In this document: in pieces, positions 15,087 through 21,661 of the stretch
How the letters are laid out: each line of letters starts with the position of its first letter
Numbering within the stretch: the stretch's first letter is position 1
NCBI GenBank assembly: GCA_964526565.1
Contig: CAZGMC010000024.1
Location: 1 to 43,357 of the forward strand
Origin: CAZGMC01 sp964526565
Lineage (GTDB): Bacteria > Pseudomonadota > Alphaproteobacteria > DSM-16000 > Inquilinaceae
DNA length: 43,357 bases
Reading direction: 5' to 3'
The notes under the pieces: generated by a model
Database searches by the model: none
The model's input: only the letters and a program-made list of their open reading frames with translations
What the model was told of the DNA's origin: nothing
Translations under genes and position numbers: made by a program

Positions 15087-15932
15087 TCAGTCGGCCGGGC
15101 CGATCGCAACCGGCAGTTCGTCCCGCAAACCCCATTCCGCCCAGGAGCCGTCGTAGACGGCGGCGGCGCGGGCGTCCAGACGGTGCAGGGCGAGCGCCAG
15201 CAGGCAGGCGGTGACGCCGCTGCCGCAGCTCGCCACCACCGGACGAGCCAGGTCGATGCCGGCGGCGGCGATGCGTTCGGCCAGGCGGTCCGGCGGCAGC
15301 AGGCGGCCGTCGGGGCCGACCAGGTCGGGCCAGGGCAGGTTGCGGCTGCCGGGGATGTGGCCGGCGCGGCGGCCGGGCCAGACCTCCGGCACGGCACCCG
15401 TAAAGCGGTCGGCGCTGCGCACGTCGACGACCTGTTCGGCCCGCCGCTCCAGGGCCGCGGCGACCTGCTGCCAGGACCGCACCAGATCGGCGCGCGGCCG
15501 GGCCGTGAACGGTCGCGGCTGCGGCGCCGGCTCGCCGCTCTCGGTCGGGCGGCCCTCGGCCAGCCAGCGCGGCAGGCCGCCGTCGAGCACGGCGACCCGC
15601 TCGTGGCCCATGGCGCGCAACATCCACCAGCCGCGCGCCGCACTGACCAGACCGAAGGCGTCGTAGCAGACCACGGTGTCGTCGCTGCCGATGCCCAGCG
15701 CGCCGACCTTCGCCGCGCACACCTCGGGCGACGGCAGCATGTGGGGCAGGTCGGTGCCGAGGGCGGCGATATCGTCGACGTCGAACAGCACGGCGCCAGG
15801 GATGTGCCGGTCGGCGAACTCGGCGCGCAGGTCGCGCTCCAGGCCCGGCATCCAGAAGATGACGTCGACCGGCCGGACGCGCGGGTCGCCGAGGCGGGCG
15901 GCCAGCCAGTCGGGGTCGACCAGGTCAGGCAT
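15087..15932 (-). CDS. sseA: 3-mercaptopyruvate sulfurtransferase (double rhodanese)
   Basis: The product is 281 aa with two rhodanese domains. The N-terminal one is inactive (VVCYDAFGLVSAARGWWMLR), and the C-terminal one has the active-site loop ASCGSGVTA with Cys236. CGSGVTA is the mercaptopyruvate-type loop, so the enzyme should move sulphur from 3-mercaptopyruvate to thiols or cyanide. AGHIPGSRNLPWPD is also typical. ATG 15932 (MPDLVDPDW) has no Shine-Dalgarno. It overlaps the stop of the upstream frame as ATGCCTGA, so translation probably depends on re-initiation by ribosomes finishing the alaX remnant. An ATG five codons upstream (15947) is also possible. The start region seems to be the source of the repeat array just upstream. 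Confidence 0.92.
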   Translation of the reverse strand: MPDLVDPDWLAARLGDPRVRPVDVIFWMPGLERDLRAEFADRHIPGAVLFDVDDIAALGTDLPHMLPSPEVCAAKVGALGIGSDDTVVCYDAFGLVSAARGWWMLRAMGHERVAVLDGGLPRWLAEGRPTESGEPAPQPRPFTARPRADLVRSWQQVAAALERRAEQVVDVRSADRFTGAVPEVWPGRRAGHIPGSRNLPWPDLVGPDGRLLPPDRLAERIAAAGIDLARPVVASCGSGVTACLLALALHRLDARAAAVYDGSWAEWGLRDELPVAIGPAD

Positions 15933-16011
15933 GGTGGGGTCGGGCATGGTGGGGTCGGGCAGGGGCGGGGTCAGGCAGGCCGGGGTCAGGCAGGGCGGGG
16001 TCAGGCAGGGC
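15923..16011. repeat. 15-bp tandem array spanning the alaX/sseA junction
   Basis: About six units of the form ggggtcaggcagggc (plus strand), including the sseA start codon in the two units nearest it (ggggtcgggcatggt). One unit (15951-15966) is 16 bases long. On the minus strand the array encodes repeats of (A/G)LPDP in the alaX frame; after the 16-base unit the same pattern continues as TMPDP in the sseA frame. Confidence 0.9.
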
Positions 16012-16239
16012 GGAATCGGCCTCCGGCACGTGCAGCACGGCGTCCGGCCCGTCGCCCTTGACCGTATCGACGATGCGAAGGTCCCCGCCGGCCCAGCGCA
16101 GCACGCCGGTATCCCCCGGCTGGCCGCCGCCGGTGGGATAGAACACCGTTCGGTCCAGCACGATGTCGTTGCCGTCTGCGGCGGTGCCGGTGGTGGTGCA
16201 GGATTCAAGGTACGGGTCGTCGCGGAACAGGAGGGTCAT
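15925..16239 (-). pseudogene. N-terminal fragment of an AlaX alanyl-tRNA editing protein
   Basis: The first 75 or so residues clearly match stand-alone AlaX editing proteins: MTLLFRDDPYLESCTTT, then IVLDRTVFYPTGGGQPGDTG, then VLRWAGGDLRIVDTV and DAVLHVPE. AlaX removes serine or glycine wrongly attached to tRNA-Ala. Family members run past 200 aa, and their catalytic zinc site (HxxxH plus a distal Cys/His pair) lies in the part missing here. After residue 76 the frame enters the tandem array (ALPDPALPDPGLPDP), shifts at the 16-base unit and stops at 15925. It cannot edit tRNA. It may still be translated and couple ribosomes into sseA. Its start has no obvious ribosome-binding problem. Confidence 0.8.
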
Positions 16240-16298
16240 GGCGAGCCCACGGTTGAGGACAAGTGGAGTGTACGGCTATCGATCCATAAATCAACCAT

Positions 16299-16426
16299 TG
16301 TCATTCCCGCGTAAGCGGGAACCTCGACGGCAATATGTGCGTCTGAAGCGACAAGCATGGCATCGGCGCTCATTACAGCCATCCTTACGCAACACCCGCG
16401 AGGTTCCCGCTTACGCGGGAATGACA
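16299..16426. repeat. Inverted-repeat element with 28-bp perfect arms
   Basis: The left arm (16299-16326) and right arm (16399-16426) are exact reverse complements over 28 bases, each holding the inner palindrome ttcccgcgtaagcgggaa. A 72-base unique centre has no gene. The arms match a very common proteobacterial repeat (tcattcccgcg...). It looks like a small non-autonomous element. Confidence 0.9.
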
Positions 16427-16430
16427 GTGG

Positions 16431-16520
16431 GTTTACGGTGACGGTTTACTTATTGTCGCCTCAGAGAATGGATTACTGGCACAACTTGAGCCGGGAAGTA
16501 TGTGAACTGTCACCGTAAAC
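16431..16520. repeat. Palindromic element, GGTGACAGTTTAC family
   Basis: The left arm gtttacggtgacggtttact (16431-16450) pairs with tgtgaactgtcaccgtaaac (16501-16520) with a few mismatches. It begins 4 bases after the previous inverted repeat. It is related to the elements at 6.2, 35.2 and 41.0 kb. Confidence 0.85.
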
Positions 16521-16611
16521 TCCAAAAGCACGGTGGGGCCGATGGTTACGAAACTGGCAAGCCGGCCATGGAACGCGGTATGATGGGATGTGCAAAGCCT
16601 GGAGTGCGCTC

Positions 16612-16926
16612 ATGGCGCAGGACGAGTCCTTGACCGTCACCCTGCCGGCTGATCTTGCAGACCGGATCCGCCGGGCCGTGGAGGCAGGCGCCTATGCCTC
16701 GCCCGGCGAGGTGGTGCGTGAAGCTCTGGCCGACTGGTCGGACAAGCGCCGCCTCGGCGAGGAAGCGATTGATGACCTCCGCCGCCTGTGGCAGGACGGT
16801 CTCAACAGCGGACCTGCAAAGGATGGTCCCGCTGTCATGGCGGCGCTGCGGCGGCGATATGCCGTCCCGCCGCCCGAACGGCGCACCGCGCCCGACCGGC
16901 CGGCGAATGGCCGGATGCGCGTGTGA
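16612..16926 (+). CDS. ParD-like (RHH) antitoxin
   Basis: The product is 104 aa. The N-terminal 45 residues have the ribbon-helix-helix pattern of ParD-type antitoxins: SLTVTLPADLADRIRRAVEA then GAYASPGEVVREALADW. The next part (DDLRRLWQDGLNSGPAKDG) is the typical toxin-wrapping tail. The last 30 residues are Pro/Arg-rich and may be diverged. GGAG lies seven bases before ATG 16612. A toxin should follow. A GTG overlaps its stop as GTGA and encodes VKARQFRL, which looks like the beginning of ParE, but the convergent NUDIX gene intrudes 20 bases later. It therefore looks like an orphan antitoxin. Confidence 0.75.
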   Translation: MAQDESLTVTLPADLADRIRRAVEAGAYASPGEVVREALADWSDKRRLGEEAIDDLRRLWQDGLNSGPAKDGPAVMAALRRRYAVPPPERRTAPDRPANGRMRV

Positions 16927-16949
16927 AGGCGCGGCAGTTCCGCCTACGC
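16923..16949 (+). pseudogene. Possible first codons of a lost ParE toxin
   Basis: GTG overlaps the antitoxin stop (GTGA) and is followed by codons for KARQFRLR, resembling ParE N-termini. After about nine codons the frame is antisense to the NUDIX gene and no longer ParE-like. The match is too short to be certain. Confidence 0.3.
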
Positions 16950-17552
16950 CGCCCCCCACCTCTCCCGCAAGCCCTCCCGGTGCCTTGCCAGCCAGTGCAG
17001 GCCGACCAGGGTGACGGCGTTGTTGATGCGCATGGCGTCGAGCTCGGCCAGGGCGTCGGCGAAGGGCAGAGCGAACACGCGGATGTCCTCGCCCTCGCCG
17101 GCCAGGCCGGCATAGGCGTCGGCCGTGGACGCGTCGACGCGGGCGACGAACATCTCCACCGCCTCGGCGACGGCGCCGGGGCTGGGCATGAAGCGGGCGA
17201 TCGGCTCCAGGACGGTCGCCACCAGCCCGGTCTCCTCGTGCAGCTCGCGGCGGGCCACGTCCTCGGCGGTCTCGCCCTCGTGCATGATGCCGGCGACGAT
17301 CTCGGTCATCCACGGTGCCCAGCCGGCGACCAGAGCGCCGGTGCGGAACTGCTCGATCAGCACGACCTCGTCGCGCACCGGGTCGTAGGGCACCACGGCC
17401 ACGGCGCGGCCGCGGTTGAACACCTCGTGCTGCAGCTCGGCCGTCCAGCCGCCGGCGAACCGGCGATGGCGCAGGCGCAGGCGCTCGACCCGGAAGATGC
17501 CCCGGTAGCCCTCGTCGCGCGCGATCACCTCGACATCGTCGCCGGCGTCCAT
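16944..17552 (-). CDS. NUDIX hydrolase, ADP-ribose pyrophosphatase type
   Basis: The product is 202 aa. It has a full NUDIX box (residues 88-110: GIMHEGETAEDVARRELHEE then TGL), giving the catalytic Mg-binding REXXEE helix. The fold before it (VAVVPYDPVRDEVVLIEQFR, quoted in one piece of 20) and its length match the NudF/ADP-ribose pyrophosphatase subgroup, which cleaves ADP-ribose to AMP and ribose-5-phosphate. Other nucleotide-sugar substrates are possible. ATG 17552 has GAGGAA seven bases upstream; an upstream extension of the frame is not family-like. It is convergent with the antitoxin gene and divergent from the peptide ABC operon. Confidence 0.9.
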   Translation of the reverse strand: MDAGDDVEVIARDEGYRGIFRVERLRLRHRRFAGGWTAELQHEVFNRGRAVAVVPYDPVRDEVVLIEQFRTGALVAGWAPWMTEIVAGIMHEGETAEDVARRELHEETGLVATVLEPIARFMPSPGAVAEAVEMFVARVDASTADAYAGLAGEGEDIRVFALPFADALAELDAMRINNAVTLVGLHWLARHREGLRERWGAA

Positions 17553-17739
17553 GGCGAATTCCTCATGCTGCGGTATGACAGGACCGGCCGCTGCGACCGT
17601 AGCGCAATCCTGCCGGCCGGCACCAGCCTCGCCATCCGCGTATACGGGCCGGATCCGGGCCGGATCCGGGCCACACGGCGCGGCTGGATGCGCCAACGCG
17701 TCCGGTTCGCCGGAAAGTTGCCCGAGGGGTCGTTTTGGT

Positions 17740-17768
17740 TTGACAAGGCGGCAAGCACTCACAATACT
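17740..17768 (+). promoter_or_regulatory. Promoter of the peptide ABC operon
   Basis: TTGACA (17740-17745) and AATACT (17763-17768) with a 17-base spacer, about 150 bases upstream of the binding-protein gene. The -35 is perfect and the -10 matches 4 of 6. The surrounding gap (17553-17920) otherwise holds only a short gggccggatcc direct repeat near 17645-17670 and no gene. Confidence 0.65.
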
Positions 17769-17920
17769 CCCCGCCACTTTTCTGCTCACCCGCCCGGCGC
17801 GACGCCAGACTTCCGGGCACTGCGGCCAATTGCCGCGCCGGAAAAACCAATCAAGCGCGGAAGTAATGCCCGGCCGTTACTTGGAGCGGGATGCCGACCG
17901 CCAGCACGAGGAGGCCAGCC

Positions 17921-19594
17921 ATGAACCGCAGCGACCTGGAAAAGGTGCATCCCGCCATTCCGCGCCTCGCCGGGCAACTGAGCCGCGGCCGCATCGACCG
18001 GCGCGAGTTCCTGCGCACGGCCACCCTGCTCGGCCTGGCAGCGCCGCTCGCCTTCGGCGTGGCGGGGCGCATCACCGGTTCGGGAGTGCTGCCGGCGGCG
18101 CGCGCCCAGACTGGTGAGGGCCGGCGCGGCGGGGTGCTGCGCTGCTCCATGAACATCAAGGACTGCAGCGATCCGGCCATCTACGACTGGTCGGAAAAGG
18201 GCAATGTCGCGCGCCAGGTCATCGAGCCGCTGGTCAGACTCGGCTCCGACAACATCGCCCGGCCGTGGCTGGCGGAGCGCTGGGAGGCGTCGGAGGACCT
18301 CAAGACCTGGACCTTCCACCTGCGCCGCGGCGTCAAATGGAACAACGGCGACGACTTCATTGCCGACGACGTGATCGCCAACTTCACCCGCTGGCTGGAC
18401 CCGGCGACCGGCTCGTCCAACTATGGCCGCTTCGCCGCGCTGCGCGGGCCGGAGGACGGCGACCCGATGCTCGACAACGCCGTGGAGAAGGTCGACGACC
18501 ACACGGTGCGTTTCAACCTGCGCGTGCCCGACCTGGCGCTGCCGGAGAACCTGACCGACTATCCGGCGCTGATCGTCCACCGCCGGTTCGCCGAGGAGGG
18601 CGGCAACTTCGTGCAGAACCCGGTCGGCACCGGCCCGTTCCTGCTGCGCGAGTTCGCCATCGGCGAGGCGGCCGTCTACGAAAAGCGCGACCCGTCCGAA
18701 TACTGGGGCGACGAGGTCTATCTGGACGGCATCCGCTACATCGACCACGGCGACGACCCGGCGGCGTCGCTGGCGGCGCTGGCCTCGGACCAGGTCGACC
18801 TGCTGTTCCGTCTGTTCAGCATCGACCAGGTGCCGGCGGTCGAGACGCTGCCGGGCATGCGGCTCTATCAGACGGTCACCGCGCAGACCGGCGTCGCCCG
18901 CATGAAGGTGACCGAGGCGCCGTTCGACAACCCGGTCCTGCGCCGCGCCATCCAGGCCTGCATGGACCGGCAGGTGCTGCTCGAACTCGGCAACCAGGGC
19001 TATGGCGAGCCGGCCGAGGACCACCACGTCGGCCCGATCCATCCCGAATACGCGCCGCTGCCGCCGCTGCAACAGGACTACGAGCGGGCACGGGCGCTGC
19101 TCGCCGAGGCGGGCCATCCCAACGGCCTGGACCTGTCGATCGACTGCGTCGCCCAGCCGCGCTGGGAGCCGACCACCTGCCAGGTCATCGCCGAGATGCT
19201 GCGCCCGGCCGGGATCAACCTGGCGGTCAACATCATGCCCGGCGGCACCTACTGGGACCGCTGGCTGACCGCGCCGTTCGGCTTCACCTCGTGGGCGCAC
19301 CGGCCGCTCGGCGTCACCGTGCTCAACCTGGCCTACCGCAGCGGCGTGCCGTGGAACGAGACCTCGTACGCCAATCCTGAGTTCGACCGGCTGCTCGACC
19401 AGGCCAACGGCACCCTGGACGTGGACGAACGCCGCCAGGTCACGGCCGAGCTGGAGCGGATCCTGCAGAACGACGCCATCATCGTGCAGCCGTTCTGGCG
19501 CTCGGTCTTCACGGCCGGGTCCGACAAGGTGGAGGGCTTCCAGATCCATCCCGCCGAGGAGCACCACTACCTCCACACCCGGCTGCAGGCGTGA
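17921..19594 (+). CDS. Peptide-type ABC transporter substrate-binding protein, Tat-exported
   Basis: The product is 557 aa, family 5 (DppA/OppA-like) solute-binding protein. A twin-arginine signal is clear: IDRREFLRTATLLGLAAPLA (about residues 25-44), so it is exported folded. The mature part has the family core: QVIEPLVRLGSDN, LAERWEASEDLKTWTFHLRR, GVKWNNGDDFIADDV and NPVGTGPFLLREF. Family 5 proteins bind peptides, nickel, opines or small plant compounds, and the ligand here is unknown. GAGGAGG lies six bases before ATG 17921. It is the first gene of a four-gene operon with two permeases and a fused double ATPase, under the promoter at 17740. Confidence 0.92.
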   Translation: MNRSDLEKVHPAIPRLAGQLSRGRIDRREFLRTATLLGLAAPLAFGVAGRITGSGVLPAARAQTGEGRRGGVLRCSMNIKDCSDPAIYDWSEKGNVARQVIEPLVRLGSDNIARPWLAERWEASEDLKTWTFHLRRGVKWNNGDDFIADDVIANFTRWLDPATGSSNYGRFAALRGPEDGDPMLDNAVEKVDDHTVRFNLRVPDLALPENLTDYPALIVHRRFAEEGGNFVQNPVGTGPFLLREFAIGEAAVYEKRDPSEYWGDEVYLDGIRYIDHGDDPAASLAALASDQVDLLFRLFSIDQVPAVETLPGMRLYQTVTAQTGVARMKVTEAPFDNPVLRRAIQACMDRQVLLELGNQGYGEPAEDHHVGPIHPEYAPLPPLQQDYERARALLAEAGHPNGLDLSIDCVAQPRWEPTTCQVIAEMLRPAGINLAVNIMPGGTYWDRWLTAPFGFTSWAHRPLGVTVLNLAYRSGVPWNETSYANPEFDRLLDQANGTLDVDERRQVTAELERILQNDAIIVQPFWRSVFTAGSDKVEGFQIHPAEEHHYLHTRLQA

Positions 19595-19613
19595 CCGGCG
19601 GCGGCAGGCCGCA

Positions 19614-19664
19614 CCGGCCCCGGCGGCCCCGGCGGCCCCGGCGGCCCCGGCGGCCCCGGCGGCC
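19614..19664. repeat. 9-bp tandem repeat between operon genes
   Basis: About five and a half copies of ggccccggc-type 9-mers between the binding-protein stop and the first permease start. The RNA would be almost purely G and C, and could slow or trim the transcript between the two genes. Confidence 0.95.
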
Positions 19665-19721
19665 GAGGAGGGCGGGTATGGTCGCGGGTATGGTCGAGGA
19701 GGCGCCGACGGAGGCCGGGGC

Positions 19722-20654
19722 ATGGTGATCTTCCTGCTGAAGCGCTTCGGCCTGATGCTGCTCACCATGCTCGCCGTCTCGGTGATCCTGTTCCTGGTGC
19801 TGGAGGTCAATGTCGAGACGCTGGCGACGCGCGTGCTCGGCCAGTTCTCCACCGGGGAGCAGCGCCGCCTGTGGCTTGAGGAGCACGGCTACCTGCGGCC
19901 GATCTGGGTGCGCTACGCCGAGTGGGTTGGCGACATGGTGCGCGGCGACTTCGGCTGGTCGACGCGGTTCAACGAGCCGGTCGCGGAGATCCTGTGGCCG
20001 CGGCTGGTCAATACGGCGGTCCTGGGCGCCTGCGTGTTCGCCGTCATGGTGCCGCTGTCGCTGACGCTGGGCGTCCTGGCCGGCATGCGCGAGGGCTCGG
20101 CGATCGACCGGTCGATCACGGTGTTCTCGGTGCTGACCACCTCGGTGCCGGAGTTCGCCAGTGCCGTGCTGCTGTCGTCGGTGTTCGTGTTCGCGCTCGG
20201 CTGGCTGCCGGGCACCAGCGGCATGACCGACGGCTGGGACTGGCGGCAGATGGTGCTGCCGGTGGCGGTGCTGACGCTGTACGGCTTCGGCTATGTGGCG
20301 CGGATGATGCGGGCGTCCATGGCCGAGGTCATGCAGAGCCCGTACATCCGCACCGCCGTGCTGAAGGGCCTGCCGCACCGGCGGGTGATCATGCGCCACG
20401 CCCTGCGCAACGCGCTGATCGCGCCGTTCACGGTCATCATCCTGCAGATCAACTGGCTACTGTCGGGCGTGATCGTCGTCGAGTACTTCTTTTCCTACAA
20501 GGGCTACGGGGCGCTGCTGCTGGAGGCGTCGCTGAACACAGACATCGACGTGATCCAGGCCTGCGCGATGATTGCCGTGGTCGTGGCGGTGGGCACCCAG
20601 ACGCTGGCCGATGTCGGCTACACCTACCTGAACCCGCGCATCCGCTTCACGTGA
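19722..20654 (+). CDS. Peptide-type ABC transporter permease (DppB family)
   Basis: The product is 310 aa with about six membrane helices. The first (VIFLLKRFGLMLLTMLAVSV) is typical of DppB. The large periplasmic loop (about residues 30-90) and the EAA coupling motif region (MAEVMQSPYIRTAVLKGLPH then RRVIMRHALRNALI) match inner-membrane permeases of the DppB/OppB family. It should form the channel with the DppC-like subunit encoded 22 bases downstream. The ATG follows a GGCCGGGG stretch. The 127-bp gap to the binding-protein gene holds the 9-bp repeat array. Confidence 0.93.
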   Translation: MVIFLLKRFGLMLLTMLAVSVILFLVLEVNVETLATRVLGQFSTGEQRRLWLEEHGYLRPIWVRYAEWVGDMVRGDFGWSTRFNEPVAEILWPRLVNTAVLGACVFAVMVPLSLTLGVLAGMREGSAIDRSITVFSVLTTSVPEFASAVLLSSVFVFALGWLPGTSGMTDGWDWRQMVLPVAVLTLYGFGYVARMMRASMAEVMQSPYIRTAVLKGLPHRRVIMRHALRNALIAPFTVIILQINWLLSGVIVVEYFFSYKGYGALLLEASLNTDIDVIQACAMIAVVVAVGTQTLADVGYTYLNPRIRFT

Positions 20655-20676
20655 GCCGCCAGGAAAGGGCCGGGGC

Positions 20677-21657
20677 ATGACGGAACAGACCGTGCATGAC
20701 GTGCAGCCGGCCGTGATCGAGCCGGCCGACGGGGCGGTGCCGCGCCGCCGCGCGTGGCGGGCCGGCCTGGTCGGGCCGCTGGCGCTGCTCGGCGAGAGCT
20801 GGATGGCCATGGTCGGCGCCGGGATCGTGGCACTCTGGGTGCTGGTGGCGCTGTTCGCCCCGCTGCTGGCGCCGTATCCGCCGACCCAGCAGCTGTCCGC
20901 CATGATCAATGCGGCGCCGCTGACGCCGGTGCCCGAGGGCACCGTGGTCGTCGCGTTCACCGACCAGGGCATGCAGCGCGTCCCGGTCCAGGGCATGTAC
21001 CTGCTGGGCGGCGACGCCATCGGCCGCGACGTGCTGTCGCGGCTCGTCTACGGGGCGCGTTCGGTGCTGATCTACGCGCCGCTGGCCACGGCCTGCGCCT
21101 ATGCCATCGGCATCCTGATGGGGCTGGTCGCCGGCTACCGGCGCGGCTGGATCGACGACGTGCTGAGCCGCCTCTCCGACCTGATCCTGGCCTTCCCGGT
21201 GCTGGTGCTCTACGTGGTCATCATCACGGTGATGGACCGCTCGGCGCTTAACATCGTGCTGGCGGTGACCTTCGCCAGCGCGCCGGGGATCATGCGCATC
21301 GTCCGCGGCCTGGTGCTCGACCTGCGCAACCGCGACTACGTTGCCGCCGCCCAGACCCGCGGCGAGAGCGCCTGGTACATCATGTTCGTGGAGATCCTGC
21401 CCAATGCGCGCGGGCCGCTGATCGTCGACGCCTGCCTGCGGCTCGGCTACACGACGATCACGATCGGTGTGCTCGGGTTCCTGGGGCTGGGCCTGCCGCC
21501 GCCGGACCCGAACTGGGGCAACATGATCGCCGAGAATCGTGGGGTTGCCCTGACCTCGCCGCACTCCACCCTGTTCCCGTGCATTGCCATCTCGTCGCTG
21601 GTGCTCGGCCTGAACATGCTGGCCGACGGCCTGCGCGAGATCTCGCTCAAGGACTGA
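20677..21657 (+). CDS. Peptide-type ABC transporter permease (DppC family)
   Basis: The product is 326 aa. After a 30-residue cytoplasmic tail, the first membrane helix (about 40-65) is followed by a long periplasmic loop containing LGGDAIGRDVLSRLVYGARS, a signature of DppC-type permeases. The coupling motif is present (YVAAAQTRGESAWYIMFVEI then LPNARGPLIV), as is the C-terminal LGLGLPPPDPNWGNMI. It pairs with the upstream DppB-like subunit. AGGAAAG lies upstream of the ATG. Its stop is four bases before the start of the ATPase gene, indicating tight coupling. Confidence 0.93.
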   Translation: MTEQTVHDVQPAVIEPADGAVPRRRAWRAGLVGPLALLGESWMAMVGAGIVALWVLVALFAPLLAPYPPTQQLSAMINAAPLTPVPEGTVVVAFTDQGMQRVPVQGMYLLGGDAIGRDVLSRLVYGARSVLIYAPLATACAYAIGILMGLVAGYRRGWIDDVLSRLSDLILAFPVLVLYVVIITVMDRSALNIVLAVTFASAPGIMRIVRGLVLDLRNRDYVAAAQTRGESAWYIMFVEILPNARGPLIVDACLRLGYTTITIGVLGFLGLGLPPPDPNWGNMIAENRGVALTSPHSTLFPCIAISSLVLGLNMLADGLREISLKD

Positions 21658-21661
21658 CGCG

